DNA of 64,000 nucleotides from Burkholderiaceae bacterium. GTDB taxonomy: Bacteria; Pseudomonadota; Gammaproteobacteria; Burkholderiales; Burkholderiaceae_C. Positions 1 through 9,602 of the stretch are shown here, one piece after another (the first letter of the stretch is position 1; every line of letters begins with the position of its first letter). Both the position numbers and the translations under genes were made by a program. The notes beneath the pieces were generated by a model. The model was not told the origin of the DNA. It did no database searches and worked only from the letters and a program-made list of their open reading frames with translations. The stretch is from NCBI GenBank assembly GCA_030695205.1, contig JAUYTN010000004.1:102222-166221 (forward strand), read 5' to 3'.

Positions 1-43
1 TGCATCTGTGGTCGGCGTTTGGGCAATGTGTGCAGTAAGCACT

Positions 44-89
44 CCTCACGGCAAAGTTATACCTCCGTCAGCGTGAGGCTGTTACCTCA
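44..89. other. Inverted repeats upstream of uvrB
   Basis: CCTCACG (44-50) pairs with CGTGAGG (72-78). A second overlapping repeat pairs TGAGG (74-78) with CCTCA (85-89). The two could form alternative stems in the 172-base stretch before uvrB. A TTGACA-like hexamer sits at 123-128 without a good -10 partner. No CTGT-N8-ACAG SOS box is visible here. Confidence 0.3.
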
Positions 90-172
90 GGTACGCTAAA
101 ACGCTTGGCTTCAATGTTTGGGTTGACAAATATCAATCCCTTGCCAGTTTTGCTGCCTCAAGCAGTTTTTTT

Positions 173-2254
173 ATGTCCGATTTGCCAGGTCAGTTTGTTT
201 CTTTTCCAGGTTCGCCGTTTGAGCTGTTCATGCCTTACCCGCCCGCAGGCGACCAACCCACAGCCATCGAGAAATTGGTGGAAGGCCTGAATGACGGCGA
301 GCTGTTCCAGACCCTGCTGGGCGTGACCGGCTCGGGCAAAACCTTCACCATGGCCAACGTGATTGCCCGCATGGGCCGCCCGGCCATTGTGTTTGCGCCC
401 AACAAGACACTGGCTGCGCAGTTGTACAGCGAGTTCCGCGAGTTTTTCCCCAAAAACGCGGTGGAGTATTTCGTCAGTTATTACGACTACTACCAGCCCG
501 AGGCCTATGTGCCCCAGCGCGATCTGTTCATTGAAAAAGACAGCGCCATCAACGAGCACATCGAACAGATGCGCCTCAGCTGCACCAAAAGCCTGCTGGA
601 GCGCAAAGACGTGGTCATCGTCGCCACCGTGTCGGCCATCTACGGCATTGGCAAACCCGAGAGTTACCACCAGATGGTGATGACGCTGCGAGTGGGCGAC
701 AAAGCGGGTCAACGCGACGTAATCGCCCAACTGGTGCGCATGCAGTACCAGCGCAACGACATGGAGTTTTCGCGCGGTAAGTTCCGGGTGCGGGGCGACA
801 CCATCGACGTGTTTCCGGCCGAGCACTCCGAGCTGGCGGTGCGCATCGAGCTGTTCGATGACGAAATCGAGGCCTTGATGCTGTTTGACCCGCTGACCGG
901 GCGCATCCGCCAGAAAATCCCACGCTTCACCGTGTACCCCAGCAGCCACTACGTCACCCCGCGCGAGCAGGTGCTGGTGGCCGTGGAAACCATCAAGGAA
1001 GAGCTGCGCACCCGCTTGGCTGAGCTGGTGGGCATGGGCAAGCTCGTCGAGGCGCAACGCCTGGAGCAGCGCACCCGGTTTGACCTGGAAATGCTCGCCG
1101 AGGTAGGGCACTGCAAGGGCATTGAGAACTACACCCGCCACCTGAGCGGGGCTGCGCCGGGCGAGCCGCCGTCCACCCTGACCGACTACATGCCCGCCAA
1201 CGCGCTCATGTTCCTGGACGAAAGCCACGTCATGATGGGACAGCTCGGTGGCATGTACAACGGTGACCGTGCCCGAAAAACCACGCTGGTGGAATACGGT
1301 TTTCGCCTGCCCAGCGCCCTGGACAACCGGCCTTTGCAGCTGCAGGAGTTCGAGCAGCGCATGCGCCAGACCATTTTCGTCACGGCCACGCCCGCCGATT
1401 ACGAAAAAACCCATTCCGGCCAGGTGGTGGAACAACTGGTGCGCCCCACCGGCCTGGTGGACCCTGAAGTGGAAGTGCGCCCCGCCACCCACCAGGTGGA
1501 CGATGTGCTGCAGGAGATTCGCATCCGGGTGGACAAAAACGAGCGCGTGCTCATCACCGTGCTGACCAAGCGCATGGCCGAGCAGCTGACCGATTACCTG
1601 AGTGAAAACGGCGTGAAGGTGCGCTACATCCACAGCGATGTGGACACGGTGGAGCGGGTGGAAATTTTGCGCGACCTGCGCCTGGGCGCCTTCGACGTGC
1701 TGGTCGGTATCAACCTGCTGCGCGAAGGCATTGACTTGCCCGAGGTCTCATTGATCGCCATTCTGGATGCGGACAAAGAGGGGTTTTTGCGCTCGGAGCG
1801 TTCACTCATTCAAACCATTGGCCGTGCGGCGCGCAACGTGAACGGCAAGGCCATTCTGTACGCCGACCGCATCACCAACTCCATGAAGCTGGCCATGGGC
1901 GAAACCGAGCGCCGCCGCACCCGGCAGGTGGCTTTCAACCTGGCCCATGGCATCACGCCGCGCACCATCACCAAGCGCATCAAAGACCTGATCGACGGTG
2001 TGTACAGCGAAAAAGCCGGGCAGGACGCCGAAAAGCTGGCCCAGGAAACCCAGCAGCGCCTCGCTGCCGAGGCCATGAGCGAGAAAGACATTGCCAAGGA
2101 AATCAAACGGCTGGAGAAGCTGATGCTGGAGCACGCACGCAACCTGGAATTCGAGCAGGCGGCCAGGGTGCGCGACCAATTGGCGGTGCTCAAGGAGCAG
2201 GCCTTTGGCGGCCCTGGGCACGACAACGTAGTCAGTTTGGCAGGGCGGGCATGA
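173..2254 (+). CDS. uvrB: Excinuclease ABC subunit B
   Basis: UvrB is the DNA-damage verification helicase of nucleotide excision repair. It is loaded by UvrA and recruits UvrC in the cytoplasm. The 693-residue product has the normal family length. Walker A GVTGSGKT lies at residues 50-57. The beta-hairpin region rich in Tyr (YFVSYYDYY, from residue 99) is the part that clamps DNA. The DESH Walker B box is at 349-352. The C-terminus (about 635-680) carries the UVR coiled-coil motif that contacts UvrC. ATG 173 gives the family-typical N-terminus. It stands alone; the next gene starts 76 bases on. Identification is secure. Confidence 0.98.
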   Translation: MSDLPGQFVSFPGSPFELFMPYPPAGDQPTAIEKLVEGLNDGELFQTLLGVTGSGKTFTMANVIARMGRPAIVFAPNKTLAAQLYSEFREFFPKNAVEYFVSYYDYYQPEAYVPQRDLFIEKDSAINEHIEQMRLSCTKSLLERKDVVIVATVSAIYGIGKPESYHQMVMTLRVGDKAGQRDVIAQLVRMQYQRNDMEFSRGKFRVRGDTIDVFPAEHSELAVRIELFDDEIEALMLFDPLTGRIRQKIPRFTVYPSSHYVTPREQVLVAVETIKEELRTRLAELVGMGKLVEAQRLEQRTRFDLEMLAEVGHCKGIENYTRHLSGAAPGEPPSTLTDYMPANALMFLDESHVMMGQLGGMYNGDRARKTTLVEYGFRLPSALDNRPLQLQEFEQRMRQTIFVTATPADYEKTHSGQVVEQLVRPTGLVDPEVEVRPATHQVDDVLQEIRIRVDKNERVLITVLTKRMAEQLTDYLSENGVKVRYIHSDVDTVERVEILRDLRLGAFDVLVGINLLREGIDLPEVSLIAILDADKEGFLRSERSLIQTIGRAARNVNGKAILYADRITNSMKLAMGETERRRTRQVAFNLAHGITPRTITKRIKDLIDGVYSEKAGQDAEKLAQETQQRLAAEAMSEKDIAKEIKRLEKLMLEHARNLEFEQAARVRDQLAVLKEQAFGGPGHDNVVSLAGRA

Positions 2255-2319
2255 TAACAACTATATAGCTAACTATGTATATTTGATAAGACTAAAAGCC
2301 GTTTTTTATTCATTTTTCA
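2253..2319 (-). repeat. Dispersed AT-rich palindromic repeat, copy 1 (reverse)
   Basis: Read on the minus strand, this stretch has the layout shared by the family: a T/A-rich arm, a core ending near TTATCAAATA, then TAGCTATATAG. It fills the gap between uvrB and the phosphatase gene. It is far richer in A+T than its surroundings. Confidence 0.55.
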
Positions 2320-2330
2320 GGAGGTAACAG

Positions 2331-2822
2331 ATGGCCACTGCCTTCAAGGTGCTGATGGTGTGCATGGGCAACATATGCCGCAGCCCAACCGCCGAGGCGG
2401 TGTTGCGCGCGCAGCTGGAGCGCGCCGGGTTGTCTGGCGATGTGCAGGTGTCCTCTGCGGGTACACACGCTTACCACCTGGGCAGGCCAGCCGACGAGCG
2501 CAGTGCAGTGCATGCCCTGGCGCGTGGCATCGACCTGTCGGCCCACCGTGCCAGGCAAATCTCCGATGCCGACTTTGCCGAGATGGACCTGGTCCTCGTC
2601 ATGGACTGGGACAACCTGGCGCTTGCCCAGGCGGCGTGCCCATCCGTACACCAGCACAAGGTGCGGCGGTTGATGGAGTTTGCCCGCCGCTGCCCGGACA
2701 CCGTGGTGCCCGATCCCTACCAAGGCGGAGCAGCGGGTTTCGAGCAGGTGCTCGATCTGGTGCAAGACGCCTGCGAGGGTCTGGTGGCCCATGTGCAACG
2801 ACTCAAATCAAATAGTGACTGA
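2331..2822 (+). CDS. Low-molecular-weight protein-tyrosine phosphatase
   Basis: This 163-residue enzyme belongs to the LMW-PTP (Wzb/Ptp) family, which removes phosphate from tyrosine residues, often on exopolysaccharide kinases. The catalytic P-loop CMGNICRS begins at Cys11, with Arg17 completing the CX5R motif. The general acid Asp128 lies in a DPYQGG loop. An ideal AGGAGGT ribosome site (2319-2325) precedes ATG 2331. No exopolysaccharide or kinase genes are nearby, so its substrate is not indicated. Some family members are annotated as arsenate reductase-like, but the DPY acid loop favours a true phosphatase. Confidence 0.92.
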   Translation: MATAFKVLMVCMGNICRSPTAEAVLRAQLERAGLSGDVQVSSAGTHAYHLGRPADERSAVHALARGIDLSAHRARQISDADFAEMDLVLVMDWDNLALAQAACPSVHQHKVRRLMEFARRCPDTVVPDPYQGGAAGFEQVLDLVQDACEGLVAHVQRLKSNSD

Positions 2823-2902
2823 GTGGTTTTTATTTGGCCAGCATGGTGCCCGATGAATCCCAAAGAGTTACAATGCCTAGCAAATCAGTTGGGCTTTGGT
2901 TT

Positions 2903-2927
2903 ATACTTGACGGAAACAGTCGGAAAC
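2903..2927 (+). promoter_or_regulatory. Type 1 IscR-binding site
   Basis: The site reads ATACTTGAC, six spacer bases, then AGTCGGAAAC. It agrees with the known type 1 IscR consensus (ATASYYGAC...AGTCRR) at about 21 of 25 positions. It lies about 110 bases before iscR, with a -10-like TATACT inside it (2902-2907). Holo-IscR is known to repress its own operon from such sites, so autoregulation is inferred. Confidence 0.75.
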
Positions 2928-3036
2928 AAAGCCCTCGATTGATCAGTCAAGCCCGGGGGCGGGTGGACAACGTGAAGGCTCGCACCCCGAAGGTGCCGCC
3001 GGTTTGTGCAACACACCACACTGAAAGAGTATTGCC

Positions 3037-3573
3037 ATGCGACTCACCACCAAAGGCCGTTTTGCGGTCACCGCCATGATTGACTTGGCCCTGCGCCAAA
3101 ACAGCGGTCCCGTCACCTTGGCGGCCATCAGCCAGCGCCAGCAGATTTCTCTGTCCTACCTGGAGCAGCTGTTTGGCAAGCTGCGTCGCCACGAGTTGGT
3201 GGAGTCCACCCGCGGGCCCGGCGGTGGCTACACCCTGGGCCGCAAGGCCAGCGAGATCACGGTGGCTGACATCATTGTCTCGGTGGATGAGCCCATTGAT
3301 GCCACCCAGTGCGGCGGCAAGGAAAACTGCCACGGCGAGGGCAACCGCTGCATGACCCATGAACTGTGGGCCGCTTTGAACGAAAAAATGGTCGACTTCC
3401 TCGACTCCGTCAGCCTGCAAAAGCTGGTGGACGACCAACTGGCCAAAGGCCTGGTGGTGGAAAACGCGCCCCTCATCAAGCGGGCGATTTCCAGCAATCC
3501 GGTCCTCAAGCCCATCCGTGTCAATGCACCCAATTCGGTGTTTGCATTGGGTGCGGCCATGGCCAAGGCCTGA
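3037..3573 (+). CDS. iscR: Iron-sulfur cluster regulator IscR
   Basis: This is an Rrf2-family transcription factor that binds a [2Fe-2S] cluster and represses the isc operon when clusters are plentiful. The N-terminal winged helix is followed by the cluster loop with Cys92, Cys98 and Cys105, and His108 as a probable fourth ligand, matching the E. coli arrangement. Length is 178 residues, slightly longer than E. coli IscR (about 162). It is the first gene of the isc operon, with an IscR site upstream at 2903-2927. Identification is secure. Confidence 0.97.
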   Translation: MRLTTKGRFAVTAMIDLALRQNSGPVTLAAISQRQQISLSYLEQLFGKLRRHELVESTRGPGGGYTLGRKASEITVADIIVSVDEPIDATQCGGKENCHGEGNRCMTHELWAALNEKMVDFLDSVSLQKLVDDQLAKGLVVENAPLIKRAISSNPVLKPIRVNAPNSVFALGAAMAKA

Positions 3574-3664
3574 CGTTTTTCGGTCGCAAGCCCCGGACGT
3601 TCAGGGTTGAAGTGCCGGCCCCACTGTCTCATCTTTTGACATTTTTTTGCGGATTTTGACACCC

Positions 3665-4882
3665 ATGACCACGCCCCACTTCCCCATCTACATGGACTAC
3701 AGCGCCACCAACCCCTGTGACCCACGGGTGGTGGATGCCATGATCCCCTGGCTGCGCGAGCATTTTGGCAACCCTGCGTCCCGCAGCCATGCGTGGGGCT
3801 GGGAGGCCGAAAAAGTCGTTGAAACCGCCCGTGGGCAGGTCGCGGACCTCATCGGAGCTGACCCGCGTGAAATCGTCTGGACCAGCGGTGCCACCGAGTC
3901 CAACAACCTGGCCATCAAAGGCGCGGCGCATTTCTACAAGGGCAAGGGCAAGCACCTGGTCACCGTCAAAACCGAGCACAAAGCCGTGCTGGACACCATG
4001 CGCGAGCTGGAGCGCCAGGGCTTTGAGGTGACCTACCTCGATGTACAGGCAGACGGTTTGCTGGACCTGGATGTGTTCAAGGCCGCGCTGCGCGCCGACA
4101 CCATCCTGGCCAGTGTCATGTTCGTGAACAACGAGATTGGTGTGATCCAGGACATAGCAGCCATCGGTGCCATCTGCCGCGAAAAGGGGGTGTTGCTGCA
4201 CGTCGATGCCGCTCAGGCCACTGGCCGTGTGGACATCGACCTGACCACCTTGCCTGTGGACCTGATGAGCCTGACCAGCCACAAAACCTATGGCCCCAAG
4301 GGCATCGGTGCACTGTATGTGCGCCGCAAGCCCCGCGTCCGCCTGGAGGCCCAAATGCACGGCGGTGGCCACGAGCGCGGCATGCGTTCGGGCACGCTGC
4401 CCACCCACCAGTGCGTGGGCATGGGCGAGGCCTACCGCATTGCCAAGCTGGAAATGCACGAAGAAAACAAGCGTATTCAGGCTCTGCACGATCGCTTGCT
4501 CAAGGGCCTGCAGGGCATGGAAGAGGTGTTCATCAACGGCCACGCCACCCGGCGCGTGCCCCACAACCTGAACATGAGTTTCAACTACGTGGAGGGCGAG
4601 TCGCTGATCATGGGCATCAAGGGGCTGGCGGTGTCCAGTGGCTCGGCTTGTACCAGTGCCAGCCTGGAGCCCAGCTATGTGCTGCGCGCCCTGGGCCGCA
4701 GCGACGAACTGGCCCACAGCAGCCTGCGCATGACCATTGGTCGCTGGTCCACCGAAGAAGAAATTGATTACGCCATTGCCACCATCCAGGAAAACGTGGC
4801 GAAGTTGCGCGAGCTCTCCCCCCTGTGGGAAATGTTCAAAGACGGTATTGACCTGTCCACCATCCAGTGGGCGGCACACTGA
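3665..4882 (+). CDS. iscS: Cysteine desulfurase IscS
   Basis: IscS is a PLP enzyme that converts L-cysteine to alanine and passes persulfide sulfur to IscU and other acceptors. ATG 3665 gives 405 residues, the usual length. An in-frame TTG 18 bases earlier (3647) is less likely. The PLP lysine is Lys207 in the SHKTYGPKG motif. The mobile-loop catalytic cysteine is Cys329 in SSGSACTS. It follows iscR by 91 bases and precedes iscU by 12, so co-transcription is expected. Confidence 0.97.
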   Translation: MTTPHFPIYMDYSATNPCDPRVVDAMIPWLREHFGNPASRSHAWGWEAEKVVETARGQVADLIGADPREIVWTSGATESNNLAIKGAAHFYKGKGKHLVTVKTEHKAVLDTMRELERQGFEVTYLDVQADGLLDLDVFKAALRADTILASVMFVNNEIGVIQDIAAIGAICREKGVLLHVDAAQATGRVDIDLTTLPVDLMSLTSHKTYGPKGIGALYVRRKPRVRLEAQMHGGGHERGMRSGTLPTHQCVGMGEAYRIAKLEMHEENKRIQALHDRLLKGLQGMEEVFINGHATRRVPHNLNMSFNYVEGESLIMGIKGLAVSSGSACTSASLEPSYVLRALGRSDELAHSSLRMTIGRWSTEEEIDYAIATIQENVAKLRELSPLWEMFKDGIDLSTIQWAAH

Positions 4883-4894
4883 AGGAGAAAGACC

Positions 4895-5281
4895 ATGGCC
4901 TATTCTGAAAAAGTCGTTGATCACTACGAAAACCCCCGCAACGTCGGCAGCTTTGAAAAGGGCGACGACTCCGTGGGCACTGGCATGGTGGGTGCTCCCG
5001 CTTGTGGCGATGTGATGAAGCTGCAAATCAAGGTCAACCCCACCACTGGCGTGATTGAAGACGCCCGTTTCAAAACCTACGGCTGCGGCTCCGCCATTGC
5101 GTCCAGCTCACTCGTGACCGAGTGGGTCAAGGGCAAAACCCTCGATGAGGCAGCGGCGCTCAAAAACAGCCAGATTGCCCAAGAGCTGGCGCTGCCACCT
5201 GTCAAAATCCATTGCTCCATCCTGGCCGAAGACGCCATCAAGGCAGCCGTGGACGACTACCGCAAAAAGCAAACCCACTGA
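4895..5281 (+). CDS. iscU: Iron-sulfur cluster scaffold IscU
   Basis: IscU is the scaffold on which [2Fe-2S] and [4Fe-4S] clusters are assembled from IscS-derived sulfur. The three conserved ligands are visible as Cys37, Cys64 and Cys107, with Asp39 next to the first. The HscA-recognition motif LPPVK lies at residues 100-104, which fits the hscBA chaperone genes downstream. Length of 128 residues is exactly standard. A GGAG-containing ribosome site precedes ATG 4895. Confidence 0.97.
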   Translation: MAYSEKVVDHYENPRNVGSFEKGDDSVGTGMVGAPACGDVMKLQIKVNPTTGVIEDARFKTYGCGSAIASSSLVTEWVKGKTLDEAAALKNSQIAQELALPPVKIHCSILAEDAIKAAVDDYRKKQTH

Positions 5282-5285
5282 GACC

Positions 5286-5609
5286 ATGGCCGTCACACTC
5301 ACAGAAGCCGCCGCACGGCACGTTACCCGCTACTTGAGCCGCCGCGGCAAAGGTGTGGGTGTGCGTCTTGGGGTCAAAACCACCGGCTGCTCTGGCCTGG
5401 CCTACAAGCTGGAATACGCCGACGAGCAGGCCCCTGAGGACGTGGTGTTCCACAGCAACGGTGTGCTGGTGCTGGTGGACCCCAAAAGCCTGGCCTACAT
5501 CGACGGCACCCACCTTGATTTTGTGCGCGAGGGGCTGAACGAAGGTTTTCGCTTCAGCAACCCCAACGAGCGCGACAAATGCGGCTGCGGCGAGTCTTTC
5601 CGGGTATGA
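5286..5609 (+). CDS. iscA: A-type iron-sulfur carrier IscA
   Basis: IscA transfers clusters or iron to apo-proteins. ATG 5286 yields 107 residues, the standard length; the longer upstream reading in this frame overlaps iscU and is rejected. The three A-type ligands are present as Cys35 (TTGCSG) and the C-terminal pair Cys99 and Cys101 (CGCGESF). It starts 5 bases after the iscU stop, consistent with translational coupling in the operon. Confidence 0.96.
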   Translation: MAVTLTEAAARHVTRYLSRRGKGVGVRLGVKTTGCSGLAYKLEYADEQAPEDVVFHSNGVLVLVDPKSLAYIDGTHLDFVREGLNEGFRFSNPNERDKCGCGESFRV

Positions 5610-5697
5610 GTCTTGCCCGGATGGTGACGGGCAGCGTCTGTCTGGCGGTGTTCTGCGACTTGAGTGGCCTGGCTGCTCGCTTCCACGGGGGGCGTGC

Positions 5698-6243
5698 ATG
5701 TCACTGAGCCTGCAGGCCACCGACTTTGAACTGTTCGGTGTGCCAGAGCGTTTTGTCCAGGATGCCAGCGAGATCGATGCGCAGTGGAAGCGCCTGCTGC
5801 GCGAGGCACACCCCGACCGATTTGCGGCCCAAGGGGCTGCGGCTCAGCGGGTGTCCATGCAGTGGGCTGTGCGCATCAACGAAGCACACCAGCGCCTCAA
5901 AGACCCTGTTCGCCGCGCTACCTACCTGTGTCAGCGCTGGGGGGCTGATGTCGATGCCGAGCGCAACACCTCCATGCCCGCCAGCTTCCTCATGCAGCAG
6001 ATGGCCTGGCGGGAAGAGCTTGACGACGCTGGCTCCGACATCCCCGCTCTTGACGCCTTGCTGGCACGCGCCCGCGAGGCCCGCCTGTCCCTGTTGTCCG
6101 ACCTGGCCCAGACCCTGGACGGTCCCAGCGACCTTGCCCCTGACCAGCGTGCACGCCAGGCGGTGGGGCACATTCGGGCCTTGATGTTCGTGGAGCGTTT
6201 CACGGGCGAACTCAATCAGCGGTTGGCGCAGCTGGAGGCCTGA
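5698..6243 (+). CDS. hscB: Co-chaperone HscB
   Basis: HscB is a J-domain protein that delivers IscU to the Hsp70-like HscA and stimulates its ATPase. The J-domain HPD motif is at residues 38-40, and a C-terminal helical domain for IscU binding follows. At 181 residues it is close to E. coli HscB (171). ATG 5698 is preceded by a G-rich ribosome site. The 88-base gap after iscA holds no gene. hscA follows after 34 bases. Confidence 0.95.
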   Translation: MSLSLQATDFELFGVPERFVQDASEIDAQWKRLLREAHPDRFAAQGAAAQRVSMQWAVRINEAHQRLKDPVRRATYLCQRWGADVDAERNTSMPASFLMQQMAWREELDDAGSDIPALDALLARAREARLSLLSDLAQTLDGPSDLAPDQRARQAVGHIRALMFVERFTGELNQRLAQLEA

Positions 6244-6277
6244 CAGGCCACCAGACCGTCACCCCGACCACTTACCT

Positions 6278-8173
6278 ATGGCACTACTCCAGATTTCCGA
6301 GCCCGGGCAGTCCCCCGATCCGCACCAGCGCCGTGTGGTGGTGGGCATTGATTTGGGCACCACCCATTCCCTTGTGGCCGCTGTGCGCCACGGTGTGGCC
6401 GAATGTTTGCCCGATGCGGCTGGCCGGGTGATGCTGCCCAGCGCGGTTCGCTACCTTGCACCCAGTAGCTCCGGCTCAGGGCGTCAGGTGGGCGACGCAG
6501 CGTTGGCTAACCAACTGCAAGACCCTGCCAACACCGTGGTGTCGGTCAAGCGCCTCATGGGCCGGGTGCGCCACGAGGTAGCCCATGTGGATAGCCTGCC
6601 CTATACCGTGCTTGACCGTCCCGGCATGGCCACCATTGCCACCGCTGCCGGCGAAAAAACCCCCGTCGAGGTCAGTGCCGAGATACTGGCCACCTTGCGC
6701 CAGCGGGCGGAAGACACGTTCGACGACGACCTCTTTGGCGCCGTCATCACCGTGCCTGCTTACTTCGATGATGCGCAGCGCCAAGCCACCAAAGACGCCG
6801 CCCAGATGGCGGGTATCCACGTCATGCGGCTCATCAATGAGCCGACTGCGGCAGCCATTGCCTATGGTTTGGACAACCAGAGTGCCGGCACCTTTGCGGT
6901 GTTTGACCTGGGCGGAGGCACATTTGACATTTCCATCCTCAGGTTGACCGAGGGTGTGTTCGAGGTGGTGGCCACCGGTGGGGACTCGGCACTGGGTGGG
7001 GATGACTACGACCGTGCCCTGCTGGACGCCATGCTGCAACGGGCGGGCAAGGGCAATTGGGTCGCCCACGCCTCCGCCGTGGAGCGGGCCACCCTGCAGC
7101 GGCTTGCCCGCCGCATCAAAGAGGCATTGAGCGATGCACCGAACGACGACCTATCCGTCAGCGAGACTGTGACCGCCGACGGCGCCACATTCAGCGTATC
7201 AGCCACCCGCCGCGAGTTGGCCGAGGCGACTGCTCACCTGACTGCCCGCACACTGGGTGCGGTCCGCAAGGCCATGCACGATGCCCAGCTTGATCGGGCG
7301 GATATCGATGGTGTGGTGATGGTGGGCGGCTCTACCCGCATGCCGGCCGTTCGGGAGGCCGTGGCGGATTTTTTTGGGCAGCCGCTGCTGACCAACCTCA
7401 ACCCCGATGAAGTGGTGGCTCTGGGCGCAGCCTTGCAGGCCAACCAGTTGGCTGGCAACAACCCCGACGGCGAATTGCTGCTGCTGGACGTCATTCCGCT
7501 GTCGCTGGGCATCGAAACCATGGGTGGCCTGGTCGAACGCATCGTGCCGCGCAACACCACCATTCCGGCGGCCCTGGCCCAGGACTTCACCACTTACCAG
7601 GATGGACAGACGGCATTGGCCCTGCATGTGGTGCAGGGCGAACGCGACTTGGTGGCCGACTGCCGCAGCCTGGCCCGCTTCGAGCTGCGCGGCATACCAC
7701 CCATGGCGGCAGGTGCAGCCCGCATCCGCGTGACCTTCACCATCGATGCCGACGGCTTGCTCAGCGTCAGCGCCAAAGAGCAGGGCACCGGTGTCGAGGC
7801 TTCCATCGAGGTCAAGCCCTCCTATGGGCTGAGCGACGAGGAAATTGCCCACATGTTGCAGGACAGCTTCACCACTGCCCAGGCCGACATGCAGGCCCGT
7901 GCGGTGGTGGAAGCCAGGGTTGATGCCGACCGCATGCTGCTGGCTACCCGCAGCGCCCTCAAGGCCGACAGCGACCTGCTCACCACCGACGAGCGCACCG
8001 CCATCGACCACCTGATGGCCCAGCTGGAGCAGGTGCTTGAAACCGCGACCCAGGCCGCAGACATCGAAGCGTCCACCAAAGCGCTGGCCCAGGGCACAGA
8101 GGCATTCGCTGCCCAACGCATGAACCGCGGCATAGGCCGAGCCCTGGCCGGACGCCGCATCGACACCATGTGA
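6278..8173 (+). CDS. hscA: Fe-S assembly chaperone HscA
   Basis: HscA is the specialised Hsp70 that uses ATP to help IscU release its cluster by binding the LPPVK motif. The nucleotide-binding domain begins with the actin-like phosphate loop GIDLGTTHS near residue 24. The central DLGGGTFD and later VGGSTRMPA Hsp70 signatures are present, followed by a substrate-binding domain. The 631 residues are normal for HscA. Its position between hscB and fdx separates it from housekeeping DnaK. Confidence 0.96.
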   Translation: MALLQISEPGQSPDPHQRRVVVGIDLGTTHSLVAAVRHGVAECLPDAAGRVMLPSAVRYLAPSSSGSGRQVGDAALANQLQDPANTVVSVKRLMGRVRHEVAHVDSLPYTVLDRPGMATIATAAGEKTPVEVSAEILATLRQRAEDTFDDDLFGAVITVPAYFDDAQRQATKDAAQMAGIHVMRLINEPTAAAIAYGLDNQSAGTFAVFDLGGGTFDISILRLTEGVFEVVATGGDSALGGDDYDRALLDAMLQRAGKGNWVAHASAVERATLQRLARRIKEALSDAPNDDLSVSETVTADGATFSVSATRRELAEATAHLTARTLGAVRKAMHDAQLDRADIDGVVMVGGSTRMPAVREAVADFFGQPLLTNLNPDEVVALGAALQANQLAGNNPDGELLLLDVIPLSLGIETMGGLVERIVPRNTTIPAALAQDFTTYQDGQTALALHVVQGERDLVADCRSLARFELRGIPPMAAGAARIRVTFTIDADGLLSVSAKEQGTGVEASIEVKPSYGLSDEEIAHMLQDSFTTAQADMQARAVVEARVDADRMLLATRSALKADSDLLTTDERTAIDHLMAQLEQVLETATQAADIEASTKALAQGTEAFAAQRMNRGIGRALAGRRIDTM

Positions 8174-8210
8174 CGGCCAGCGTCTCCGTTCCATTTTTTT
8201 TTGAGTTGCC

Positions 8211-8549
8211 ATGCCCACCCTGCACATTCTTCCCCACCCCGAGTACTGCCCCCAAGGCACCACTATCCAGGCACCTGCGGGCACCACCATTTGCGAGGCC
8301 TTGCTCGACAACGGCATTGCCATCGAACACGCCTGCGACATGAGCTGTGCCTGCACCACCTGTCACGTGGTGGTTCGCAAGGGCCTGGAGTCACTGAACG
8401 AAGCCGATGAAGCCGAGGAAGACCTGCTGGACCGGGCGTGGGGCCTGGAGCCCCAGTCCCGCCTGAGCTGTCAGGCCATTCTGGCCCAGCAAGACTTGAC
8501 GGTAGACATTCCGCGCTACACCATTAACCACGCCAAAGAGAACCACTGA
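8211..8549 (+). CDS. fdx: ISC-type [2Fe-2S] ferredoxin
   Basis: This is the adrenodoxin-type ferredoxin that supplies electrons for cluster assembly. Cys42, Cys48, Cys51 and Cys87 fall at exactly the E. coli Fdx ligand positions, and the extra conserved Cys46 is also present. It has 112 residues. It ends the isc operon. Its stop codon lies inside a dispersed repeat that runs to the start codon of dnaQ. No iscX follows. Confidence 0.96.
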   Translation: MPTLHILPHPEYCPQGTTIQAPAGTTICEALLDNGIAIEHACDMSCACTTCHVVVRKGLESLNEADEAEEDLLDRAWGLEPQSRLSCQAILAQQDLTVDIPRYTINHAKENH

Positions 8550-8605
8550 TTTTTCAAAGAAAATGGGCTAAAGCGCCCGTATTTATTGAATAGTTAGCTA
8601 TCAAA
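8547..8605 (+). repeat. Dispersed AT-rich palindromic repeat, copy 2 (forward)
   Basis: A T-rich arm (TTTTTCAAAGAAAATGG) leads to GGGCTAAAGCGCCC, then TATTTATTGA, then TAGTTAGCTATCAAAA. The copy exactly fills the space between the fdx stop codon and the dnaQ start codon. GGGC-TAAA-GCCC-like bases can form a short hairpin. Confidence 0.65.
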
Positions 8606-9340
8606 ATGCGACAAATTGTTCTGGACACCGAAACCACCGGTCTGTCGGCCGAGATGGGCGACCGGGTGATCGAGATTGGCTGCGTCGAGTTGCTGCACCG
8701 CAAACTTACCGGCAGCCACCTGCATTTCTACATCAACCCCGAGCGCAACAGCGACGAAGGGGCGTTGCGGGTACACGGCATCACCGATGAGTTTTTGCGC
8801 GACAAACCCAAGTTCGCTGCCATCGCACAGCCGCTGCTGGAGTACCTGCGTGGGGCAGAGCTGATCATCCACAACGCGCCTTTTGACCTGGGTTTTTTGA
8901 ACAAAGAGTTCGAGCGGCTCGGTCTGGGCCCCGTGCAGACGCAGGTGTCGGGCGTCATAGACACCTTGGCCATGGCCAAAGAGCTGTTCCCAGGTAAGCG
9001 CAACAGCCTGGATGCCCTTTGTGGCCGCCTGGAGGTGGACAACTCCGGTCGCACCTTGCACGGCGCGCTGCTCGACGCAGAGCTGCTGGCCGATGTGTAC
9101 ATCCACATGACCCGCGGCCAAAACGCGTTGGGCATAGACGTCGGTGCGTCGGAAGACGCCAGCTCAGCAGATGCCGATTTGCCGCCTATGGACTTGTCAC
9201 TGTTCGTGCTCCCCGTTCTGGCATGCACCGCCCAAGAGCTTGCGGCGCACACCGAGGTGTTGGCCGATCTCGACAAAGCCAGCAAGGGCAAAACCCTCTG
9301 GCACCGCTGTGAGCCACAACCTGATGCACAGGCTGCGTAA
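8606..9340 (+). CDS. dnaQ: DNA polymerase III epsilon subunit (proofreading exonuclease)
   Basis: DnaQ is the 3'-5' exonuclease that proofreads within the replicative core. The DEDDh active site is complete: Asp7 and Glu9 in DTETTGL, Asp94 in HNAPFDLGF, and His152 with Asp157 in HGALLDAELL. The C-terminal third, after about residue 175, is less conserved and would hold the alpha-subunit tether. Length 244 is normal. Start ATG 8606 directly abuts the repeat, and no Shine-Dalgarno sequence is obvious. Confidence 0.95.
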   Translation: MRQIVLDTETTGLSAEMGDRVIEIGCVELLHRKLTGSHLHFYINPERNSDEGALRVHGITDEFLRDKPKFAAIAQPLLEYLRGAELIIHNAPFDLGFLNKEFERLGLGPVQTQVSGVIDTLAMAKELFPGKRNSLDALCGRLEVDNSGRTLHGALLDAELLADVYIHMTRGQNALGIDVGASEDASSADADLPPMDLSLFVLPVLACTAQELAAHTEVLADLDKASKGKTLWHRCEPQPDAQAA

Positions 9341-9356
9341 GCCGCCAAAACAGATG

Positions 9357-9362
9357 TATAAT
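9357..9362 (+). promoter_or_regulatory. -10 element of tRNA-Val promoter
   Basis: A perfect TATAAT lies 9 bases before the mature tRNA 5' end. No clear -35 hexamer is seen at the expected distance. Confidence 0.55.
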
Positions 9363-9371
9363 TTGAGGCTC

Positions 9372-9446
9372 GGGCGGTTAGCTCAGCGGTAGAGCACTGC
9401 CTTCACACGGCAGGGGTCGCAGGTTCGAACCCTGCACCGCCCACCA
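9372..9446 (+). tRNA. tRNA-Val (CAC)
   Basis: The cloverleaf is complete. Acceptor GGGCGGT pairs with ACCGCCC (9436-9442). The anticodon stem CTGCC/GGCAG encloses loop TTCACAC with anticodon CAC, reading GUG. The T-loop GGTTCGAACC is intact and the CCA end is encoded (9444-9446). Length is 75 bases. Confidence 0.97.
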
Positions 9447-9464
9447 AAATTTGTGTGATGAATC

Positions 9465-9497
9465 AAGGACTTAGCAGAAATGCTTGGTCCTTTTTTT
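9465..9497 (+). terminator. Terminator after tRNA-Val
   Basis: AAGGAC (9465-9470) pairs with GTCCTT (9487-9492), with an inner AGCA/TGCT pair. A run of seven T follows. The following 105 bases up to the SDR stop codon hold nothing recognisable. Confidence 0.8.
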
Positions 9498-9602
9498 ATT
9501 GGTCGAACGCAGACGGCGTCTAAAGTGTTCCAGGGCACTTCGGGTTCCACGCCTTGCCGGGTCAGCATGGGTCTGTGCAGGCCACCACGTACTTGGGGAC
9601 GA

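Noticed and set aside
158..1633. A long minus-strand open frame of 491 codons across uvrB
   Set aside because: It is a shadow of a GC-rich gene: rich in His, Gly, Val and Ala, with no motif, and uvrB on the other strand is certain.
3629..5026. Long minus-strand frame opposite iscS-iscU
   Set aside because: Composition is typical of an antisense shadow, and both sense genes are complete and conserved.
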